Shown here piece after piece: positions 13,988 through 20,128 of a stretch of 20,128 nt of DNA. The DNA is from a virus. Numbering within the stretch: position 1 is the stretch's first letter; every line of letters begins with the position of its first letter. The position numbers and the translations under genes were made by a program. Location of the stretch: the IMG/VR virus record IMGVR_UViG_3300027704_000220, positions 1 through 20,128 of that record, one strand, 5' to 3'. A model generated the notes under the pieces. The model saw only the letters and a list, made by a program, of their open reading frames with translations. It made no database searches and was not told the DNA's origin.

Positions 13988-14152
13988 ATGGAGAAAAAAC
14001 CAAAGGGTCTAGGAGACTCAATAGAAAAATTTACAAAAACAACTGGGATAAAAAACCTAGTTGATACAGTTAATAAGTTAAGGGGAATTAAGGATTGTGG
14101 TTGTGGAAAAAGAAAAGACAAGCTAAACGAGAAGTTCCCTTATAAAAAATAA
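13988..14152 (+). CDS. Tiny Cys-containing protein (CGCGKRK-FPY)
   Basis: A 54-residue basic protein with a helical front (LGDSIEKFTKTTGIKNLVDT) and a compact end, IKDCGCGKRKDKLNEKFPYK. The C-x-C-x-K-R-K-x-x-L-N-x-x-F-P-Y pattern is one I recall at the C-terminus of many small phage proteins, of unknown role; two closely spaced Cys could join a metal site in an oligomer. I chose ATG 13988. The upstream in-frame ATG at 13946 is the base of the terminator hairpin, and its extra 14 residues are translated hairpin, whereas 13988 follows a typical A/T leader. Located between capsid-associated and connector genes. Confidence 0.7.
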   Translation: MEKKPKGLGDSIEKFTKTTGIKNLVDTVNKLRGIKDCGCGKRKDKLNEKFPYKK

Positions 14153-14158
14153 AAAAAT

Positions 14159-14860
14159 ATGATACTAGTAGATACAGTATACCAAAGAGTTTTGGCTTTA
14201 GCCAATAAAGAGCAAAGAGGTTACATAACGCCTCAAGAGTTTAATCTACTAGCTAATCAAGCTCAATTAGAAATATTTGAACAGTATTTCTACGATCAAA
14301 AAAGTGAAGATAAAAACCTAAAGAATTCAACCGAATTCTCTAATGTAGACGAGATGTTAGACGAGAAGATATCTGTATTTAAGGAAACATCTACTATTAC
14401 GATGTCCACTTCAACTGCAATATCTACTAACGTAATTTTACCACCACACATGTGGAGATTAGGTTCGCTGTTTTACTCTGACTCCTTAGTTGAGATAGAG
14501 CAGGTTACCGAGGAAGAGCTAATGTACCTGTTGCAATCACCTATAGCCAAACCAAGTATTTATTGCCCTGCTTTCGTTAGGTCTAGCGACACCTCTGTTA
14601 CGGTGTACCCGAAAGCACCAATGTATTTATCTTGTAATTTCATAAGAATACCATCAAAAGTAGCTTGGGGATACGTGGTTGTTAAAGACAAAGCTCTATA
14701 CAACCTTGGGTATTCAGTAAACTTTGAGCTACATAGAAGCGACGAAACAGAACTTGTTTATAAAATACTGTCTTTAGCTGGAATAGTTATAGCAAAACCA
14801 GGACTTGGTACATTTGCTGATGGGCAAATAAATGCACAAAAAACACAAGAAAAACAATAA
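14159..14860 (+). CDS. Putative head-tail connector/adaptor protein
   Basis: A 233-residue protein. The N-terminal helices read VDTVYQRVLALANKEQRGYI (4-23) and TPQEFNLLANQAQLEIFEQY (24-43). A beta-rich middle follows (ILPPHMWRLGSLFYSD near 93-108, PAFVRSSDTSVTVYPKAP) with RIPSKVAWGYVV and a helical end containing NFELHRSDETELVYKILSLA. The ANKEQRG.ITP.EFN..A..AQ opening is one I associate with a marine-phage structural protein located downstream of the capsid gene. The plan (helical base, beta insert, helix-rich C-terminus ending in a disordered Gln/Lys tail) suits an adaptor that sits under the portal. It starts 6 bases after the previous stop and is followed after 3 bases by the next gene. 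Role inferred from position. Confidence 0.7.
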   Translation: MILVDTVYQRVLALANKEQRGYITPQEFNLLANQAQLEIFEQYFYDQKSEDKNLKNSTEFSNVDEMLDEKISVFKETSTITMSTSTAISTNVILPPHMWRLGSLFYSDSLVEIEQVTEEELMYLLQSPIAKPSIYCPAFVRSSDTSVTVYPKAPMYLSCNFIRIPSKVAWGYVVVKDKALYNLGYSVNFELHRSDETELVYKILSLAGIVIAKPGLGTFADGQINAQKTQEKQ

Positions 14861-14863
14861 AAT

Positions 14864-16000
14864 ATGGGATTATTCAATGGTAGTTTAGGGAATTATTACT
14901 CGGGTGACAATGGATTTGGAGGTTATCAATTCATTTCACTAAAAGATGCAATGAACAATTTTAGAGTTGCTTATGTTGGTGAAGATAAAATAATCTCAAA
15001 GATATCTAGAGCTGACATAAAGTTTCATGCTATGAGAGGTATACAGGAGTTGAGTTACGATACTCTTAGATCTTGCAAGACGCTTGAGTTAGAGGTCCCA
15101 CCTAGTTTATTACTACCGCTACCACATGACTACGTTGAATACGTTAAGATAACGTGGATGGACAGTGAGGGTAAATGCCATACGATATTGAATTGTAAAG
15201 CTTGCCCTAAAGATCCATTATCTTATAAGCAAAAGCAAGATGGAACTATTGATCTTACAAAAACATTAACTGAAGTAGAAATAACAGAAGGAGAACTTGT
15301 TTGGGTGCCAATAACAGCGTCGAACACGTTCAATCCATGTGAAAACGGTACTTTAGAAACAACATCAATAATCCCAGAATGCAGGAAGAATTATCGTGAG
15401 TTAGGAACTTTTGATAAGTGTTGCCCTGATGGGTATACTTATGAAATTAATGCTGACCATCCTCAAAAAGAGGGAAGATGCGTTAGGTGCATCGAGAAAG
15501 AACCAGAATTAGAACAGGTGTACATTGCGCCAGTAACGGGGTTTGTTAACACGTATAGTGACCCTACGGAAGAGGCTTCTACTACGTGGGAAAGTTTATC
15601 AAGCGGAGGTTCTAGTGGATCTTACGTGGGTAACGGAAGGTACGGTCTTGACCCGCAACACATGAATAGCAACGGATGTTTTTGGATAAACTGCAGGACA
15701 GGTCAAATACACTTCGACTCTAATTTGGCTGGGAAAACTGTGACTATACAATATGTTAGCGATGGAGTATCTATGGATGATTCAGAGATAGTAGTTCACA
15801 AATTTGCTGAAGAAGCGCTGTACAAGCATATTGTGCACGCGATATTAAACACTAGAGCAAATGTAGATCGTAATATTGTAGCAACATTTAAAAAAGAAAG
15901 ATCAGCAGCTATTCGAAATGCAAAGATAAGATTATCAAGTATTAAGTTAGAGGAGATTACCCAAATACTAAGGGGTAAATCTAAATGGATTAAACACTAA
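14864..16000 (+). CDS. Putative head-tail/tail tube protein with Cys-rich insert
   Basis: A 378-residue protein. The front has GGYQFISLKDAMNNFRVAYV (19-38), then a helix AMRGIQELSYDTLRSCKTLE (56-75) and PSLLLPLPHDYVEYVKITW (80-98). The end is a basic helix bundle (HKFAEEALYKHIVHAILNTR, later NAKIRLSSIKLEEI). The N- and C-terminal parts look like a tail-tube-A/gatekeeper type protein that joins portal complex and tail; I recall the DISFHA.RALQELSYDTL pattern in marine phages. Unusually, it carries 12 Cys, most in the central block (105-209): CxxC at 111-114 and 206-209 and a CCPDGYTY turn at 186-193. It lacks a signal peptide. The function is inferred, while the Cys cluster is plain. Confidence 0.72.
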   Translation: MGLFNGSLGNYYSGDNGFGGYQFISLKDAMNNFRVAYVGEDKIISKISRADIKFHAMRGIQELSYDTLRSCKTLELEVPPSLLLPLPHDYVEYVKITWMDSEGKCHTILNCKACPKDPLSYKQKQDGTIDLTKTLTEVEITEGELVWVPITASNTFNPCENGTLETTSIIPECRKNYRELGTFDKCCPDGYTYEINADHPQKEGRCVRCIEKEPELEQVYIAPVTGFVNTYSDPTEEASTTWESLSSGGSSGSYVGNGRYGLDPQHMNSNGCFWINCRTGQIHFDSNLAGKTVTIQYVSDGVSMDDSEIVVHKFAEEALYKHIVHAILNTRANVDRNIVATFKKERSAAIRNAKIRLSSIKLEEITQILRGKSKWIKH

Positions 16001-16003
16001 AAC

Positions 16004-19000
16004 ATGGCGCAATTTAAAAAAGATTTTCACTTAGGGAAGATGAATAAGGATATGGATGAACGTGTCGTTCCTAGTGGCGAGTATAGAGACGCGTTAAATT
16101 TACAAGTTCAATCTTCTGATGGTTCTAATATGGGAGCTGCTCAAACCTTAATGGGTAATGTTTTAATTTCAAAAGACTTAGTGCCAGTTGGTAGTACTTG
16201 CGTTGGTAGTATAGCTAGTAATAAAAATGATAAGGTGTATTACTTAGTTGCTGGCCCAGAGTTCTTACCACAAGATTGGGACACAGCTGGTGCTTGGAAA
16301 GACTACATAATAGAGTATGATATAAAGACAGAAAAGTTTAAGTATGTTTTTGTAGATATATATAAAACCAATTTCCAGGTTGCTAGTGCTTTAGATCATA
16401 TTGTTGGATCTGATAAAAATGTAAGCAACAATATAACTTTAGAGTCAAGTGTCGGTAATCCATTCACGCACATTAGGCGAGATATGTTTGTTGAAGGGTT
16501 TGGTGAAGACGGATTAAATTATATATCACAACATGTAAAAGGGGATGTAACTGTTCTTCCGGGCGTTACTGATGATAATGTAAGGTTGTTTAGTACTTAT
16601 ACGGATTTTAGCTCAACAACTATAATACCTGGTTCTTGGTTAAATTTTAGCTCAAATAGAATACTAAACTTCCACAAAAATAGATATATAACCGGTATCA
16701 ATATAATTGATGGGATGTTATTTTGGACAGACAACAATTCTGAGCCGAAAAAAATAAACATAGATAGATGCGTAGCGGGCACGGGTGGTTACGAAGGAAT
16801 ACCAACAACGATGCCTGGTATCTTTGATGGTGACACTGCTCTATTTCACACTAGACTATGCGTAACGCCTGATAAAAGCAATCCTCTAACAGTAAAACTG
16901 AGAACCATAAAAACCCCATGGTTTGTTGAGGAGGAAAATATAACTGTTATAAGGAAAGCCCCTTTGTCAGCTCCTATATTAAAAATGAGTAAGCACGAGG
17001 AAGACAGGGTTGATGAAGATTTAAATCCCGTAGCAACGTTCTCATCCACTAATGGTAGTCCTACTCATATTTCAGGACCACCAATACCTACCAATAATTC
17101 TTTCTCATACAAAGCTGCCAATGGATTTACTTACACAAAAAAAGTTGGTGACCTTCTACAGAATGTGCGTGTTGATGAACCGGTTTTTTGGAAGATAGGT
17201 GATACCATATTGTTCAATCAAAATCAAGATGATGATGTTAGTGTTGAGGGTTTCACTGAGCACGATGTTAGAGCTACAGTGGATGGCGGCACGGGGGCTG
17301 GAGTAGCTGGTTCTGATGGTCCGTTTAACTTTGTTATAGAATCTATAGACACAGAAACTATAGATACAGAGCAAAAAACTTGGCACTTAAGATTGGAGGA
17401 AAAGAAACCTATGTTTGAATTTAAAATCCCTAGGTTTGCATATAGATACAAATATGAAGATGGTGAGTACTCTACATTCTCACCATGGTCACTACCTGCG
17501 TTTTTACCCGGCACGTTCGACTACTTGCCCAAAAAAGCGTATAACCTAGGTATGACCAATAGACTTAGAAGTCTTAAAATAACTAACTATGTAGTTGAAG
17601 AATCCTTAAGACCTCAAGATGTAGTGGAGATAGATCTACTATATAAGGAAGAGTCTTCCCCAAACGTATACACCGTAGAGACGATTAAAATGACAGACGG
17701 GTGGAACCAAGATGATTTATTACTTTGGCCTGACTCCGTCACCGGCCCTTATGATAATGTTACTGGCTTGCCGCTGGTAAATCCAAACAACCATCATAGA
17801 GGCGAGTATAGGGTTACTTCAGAACTAATCCACGCTACAGTTCCATCAAACCAACTGTTAAGACAGTGGGATAACGTTCCAAGAGTGGCATTAGCACAAG
17901 AGATAACTAGTAATAGATTGGTTTATGGTAATTACTTGCAGAACTATAATTTAACTAGTATATATTCTGATTTAGAAATAAAACCGAAACTAGTGGTGTC
18001 ACTAAGTCCAAGCCAAGCCGCGTTAGGGGCTACGGAATTTGTGGAAGACCCAAATGATGAAAGCGAGGAAGTTGTGATTATTCGTTTAAATGAAGATGAT
18101 GAGTTTGAAACTCTTGGCGCACCAATGCCACATAAGACATGTAGGTCATTAAGAGAGTACCAAGTTGGAGTTGTTTACGGTGATGAATATGGTCGCGAAA
18201 CCCCTGTGTTAGCTGGCGATGGCTCTACTGGTACGTTAAATATACCAAAAGAACACTCTAGCACTATAAATAAATTAGAAGTGCAATTAGCATCAAACGC
18301 TCCTGATTGGGCTAAGTACTTTAAGTTTTTTGTAAAAGAAACATCAAATGAGTACTACAATATGGCAATGGATCGTTGGTATAATGCTGAGGACGGTAAT
18401 ATATGGCTATCCTTTGCTAGTGCGGATCGAAACAAAATAGATGATGAAACGTTTATAGTGTTAAAGAAGAGACATGACACACATCAACCAGTTGATGATC
18501 CAGCTAGGTATAAAGTTATAGCTATAGAAAATTCAGCTCCGGATTTTATCAAAACAAATGTAAAAGATCTTGGAGCGGTTTATAACGCACCACCTAACAA
18601 CGATAGTATTGGTACCACCACCCTTGGGTTTCCGTTAGTAGATTACAGTGAACTGTGGCTTGATGATGGTGCGCTTGGAATTCCTGATGTTCTTGGTCAA
18701 TCGAATGCAGTAAGCACTTTTGATGAAGGTAACATTCATGTAGGCTCTATATATGATAAGATAAGTGCTGGAACGTTTTTCCTCCGCATAAGGACATCCA
18801 ACATTAAGTCTGATTGGTACCAGGTTACTAAAATGATAAAGGAGAGTGGTAAATATAAATTCAAGATTGACGGGGTGTTTAACGATGATGTTGGGTTTGC
18901 CACTACAAATGGAACGTACTCTGGGCGAATTAGTGGCTTACGTATACAGTTCGCAAACCATCAAGTTGAAAACAAAAAAGAATTTGAAGGAAGGTTTTTT

Positions 19001-20128
19001 GTGAAGATATATAAGGATTTGGTTTTACTCCAAAACCTACTAATACCTACGGAGGTAAAGTACAAGGTGACTAATGTTTCTAGGATGGGTTATTGGAACA
19101 TGCCGCAAGGCGATAGAGCTTCCCGTGCCGCTACAAATCCCGACGCTGTTAATTGGGATTCCTACTCTGTTAATTGCAAAGCGGAATTAAACGCTGACAA
19201 TGGTATTCTTGGGGTCACGCAGGTTAGAAACCCAGGTTTTGCTATTAATGGTGTTGACAACACTGCATCCGACAGAACTTTTTTCTTTTACACCGCTAAT
19301 AATGGCCGGGCTAAAGGTTTCCCGTTTCAAGTTACTTTTTGTGCGGCTAAGAAAGGAGTGAGGAAGTGGATGGAGCAATCAACCGGGTACTTCTTTGTTG
19401 ATGCTACTTGGGTTAGGGCCACAAAGAAGAAATCATTTAGTAATGGATGTACTAGAAAAATCAAAGGCGGGAAAAGAGGTAGAGGTGTTTTTAATAATGG
19501 TTTATCCATGGACATAGGTTACGTTCATGTTGGTGAGTATGATTGGCCTGATGATGGCCTCCAAGAGGATTTTAAAAAGCAAATAACTACCAAGGGAACA
19601 ACGTTTAGGTTTAGAGAAGATAAAGACGGGATAGTCTACAGGATAACAGGCTCGTGTGTTGGGTCTGTCGATAATAGTACTACTTGTGGTAAAATGCATA
19701 CGTACGCCAATCTCACAGCTGGTGAGCCTGGTAACAACTACACTAGGTTTACAATAAATTTTGAGCACTTAGACGATCCTGGAGCTGGACTTGGAGCAGG
19801 TCCAAGCGGGTATGACATTGTAGGTGGTAAAAATTCGACAGGTGTAAGTGGTGTCCAAGAGCTTGGTTGGTGGGGAGGAAGACACACTACTGGAGTTTTA
19901 GGTGGGGGTGGTGATGATAATGATATGGTGGTTCCAATGCCACCTGGATATGGTGTTTCTAGCGCTAGTTGTGGAAGCGGAAGTGGAAGTCCTAGTGGCA
20001 TAACTTATACGGATGGTGATGGAAACACGGTAACAGCAATAAAACAAGCTATAAGATGGAGACAACACACTAACAAGTATCACCATATAGAAATAATCGA
20101 AGTTATGGATGATGACGATAGTGATTTT
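16004..20128 (+). CDS. Very large tail structural protein (5' part, open at window end)
   Basis: An ATG at 16004, 3 bases after the previous stop, opens a frame with no stop to the last base: 1375 codons, incomplete at the C-terminus. It begins MAQFKKDFHLGKMNKDMDER, then VPSGEYRDALNLQVQSSDGS and TLMGN, a pattern (R.A.N..V..S....G....L.GN) seen at the start of tail nozzle/tail-tube-B type proteins of short-tailed phages. It is beta-rich and Asp/Asn/Gly-rich throughout, with YIIEYDIKTEKFKYVFVDIY near 101-120 and REYQVGVVYGDEYGRETPV near 716-736 (recalled from Bacteroidota and marine phage tail proteins). A basic Cys-containing patch lies near 1140-1162 and a Gly/Ser-rich stretch near 1255-1335. 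Probable role: the tail nozzle or hub for DNA exit, with fused extra domains. This is inference; full length unknown. Confidence 0.82.
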   Translation, partial: MAQFKKDFHLGKMNKDMDERVVPSGEYRDALNLQVQSSDGSNMGAAQTLMGNVLISKDLVPVGSTCVGSIASNKNDKVYYLVAGPEFLPQDWDTAGAWKDYIIEYDIKTEKFKYVFVDIYKTNFQVASALDHIVGSDKNVSNNITLESSVGNPFTHIRRDMFVEGFGEDGLNYISQHVKGDVTVLPGVTDDNVRLFSTYTDFSSTTIIPGSWLNFSSNRILNFHKNRYITGINIIDGMLFWTDNNSEPKKINIDRCVAGTGGYEGIPTTMPGIFDGDTALFHTRLCVTPDKSNPLTVKLRTIKTPWFVEEENITVIRKAPLSAPILKMSKHEEDRVDEDLNPVATFSSTNGSPTHISGPPIPTNNSFSYKAANGFTYTKKVGDLLQNVRVDEPVFWKIGDTILFNQNQDDDVSVEGFTEHDVRATVDGGTGAGVAGSDGPFNFVIESIDTETIDTEQKTWHLRLEEKKPMFEFKIPRFAYRYKYEDGEYSTFSPWSLPAFLPGTFDYLPKKAYNLGMTNRLRSLKITNYVVEESLRPQDVVEIDLLYKEESSPNVYTVETIKMTDGWNQDDLLLWPDSVTGPYDNVTGLPLVNPNNHHRGEYRVTSELIHATVPSNQLLRQWDNVPRVALAQEITSNRLVYGNYLQNYNLTSIYSDLEIKPKLVVSLSPSQAALGATEFVEDPNDESEEVVIIRLNEDDEFETLGAPMPHKTCRSLREYQVGVVYGDEYGRETPVLAGDGSTGTLNIPKEHSSTINKLEVQLASNAPDWAKYFKFFVKETSNEYYNMAMDRWYNAEDGNIWLSFASADRNKIDDETFIVLKKRHDTHQPVDDPARYKVIAIENSAPDFIKTNVKDLGAVYNAPPNNDSIGTTTLGFPLVDYSELWLDDGALGIPDVLGQSNAVSTFDEGNIHVGSIYDKISAGTFFLRIRTSNIKSDWYQVTKMIKESGKYKFKIDGVFNDDVGFATTNGTYSGRISGLRIQFANHQVENKKEFEGRFFVKIYKDLVLLQNLLIPTEVKYKVTNVSRMGYWNMPQGDRASRAATNPDAVNWDSYSVNCKAELNADNGILGVTQVRNPGFAINGVDNTASDRTFFFYTANNGRAKGFPFQVTFCAAKKGVRKWMEQSTGYFFVDATWVRATKKKSFSNGCTRKIKGGKRGRGVFNNGLSMDIGYVHVGEYDWPDDGLQEDFKKQITTKGTTFRFREDKDGIVYRITGSCVGSVDNSTTCGKMHTYANLTAGEPGNNYTRFTINFEHLDDPGAGLGAGPSGYDIVGGKNSTGVSGVQELGWWGGRHTTGVLGGGGDDNDMVVPMPPGYGVSSASCGSGSGSPSGITYTDGDGNTVTAIKQAIRWRQHTNKYHHIEIIEVMDDDDSDF

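Noticed and set aside
16597-20086. Several antisense open frames of 60-100 codons across the large tail gene
   Set aside because: They are short, lie opposite a continuous 1375-codon frame with phage structural features, and encode Ser/Ile-rich sequence typical of reverse-strand shadows.
1-20128. tRNA genes, CRISPR arrays, insertion sequences, integrase/att sites
   Set aside because: No cloverleaf-like segment, regularly spaced repeat, transposase or recombinase motif was found, and the intergenic gaps are too short for most of these.

Overview
This window is the virion-assembly region of a tailed double-stranded DNA phage. All 20 genes I support lie on the + strand, packed head to tail with short AT-rich gaps or small overlaps. 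A large terminase, portal, scaffold-like protein and major capsid protein follow one another from 5656 to 13001, which makes the identification secure. Individual calls rest on motifs, gene order and remembered family resemblance; no database search was possible.

Host and lineage: the DNA is AT-rich and almost no gene has a purine-rich Shine-Dalgarno sequence. Starts are instead preceded by A/T-only leaders, as is usual in Bacteroidota and their phages. Several small genes look like ones I remember from uncultured marine phage genomes. A ~740-aa terminase, ~800-aa portal and ~500-aa capsid protein, with no tape measure or sheath in view, suggest a short-tailed (podovirus-like, perhaps crAss-like) phage of a marine Bacteroidota host. 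That placement is inference.

Layout. 1-2965: end of an unknown gene, an HExxH metallopeptidase-like protein, two tandem paralogous beta-rich proteins, a lysine-rich protein, a two-helix holin and another beta-rich virion-type protein. 2965-4092: a LamG-like (jelly-roll) protein, probably for surface or glycan binding. 4102-5433: three small conserved genes, then a protein that looks like two GroES-like lobes in tandem. 5378-13001: small-terminase candidate, TerL, portal, scaffold and major capsid protein, ended by a strong UUCG hairpin terminator. 13076-16000: a head-associated unknown gene bracketed by a second UUCG terminator, a tiny Cys-rich protein and two head-tail connector candidates. 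16004-20128: the first 1375 codons of a very large tail protein that runs off the window.

How they work together: TerS/TerL package DNA through the portal into a shell of major capsid protein built on the scaffold. The genes after 14159 would close the head-tail junction and build the tail. The genes before 4092 would supply decoration, adsorption and lysis. The GroES-like gene next to the packaging genes may assist folding of virion proteins. I see no tRNA, integrase, CRISPR array, insertion sequence, reverse transcriptase or defence gene.
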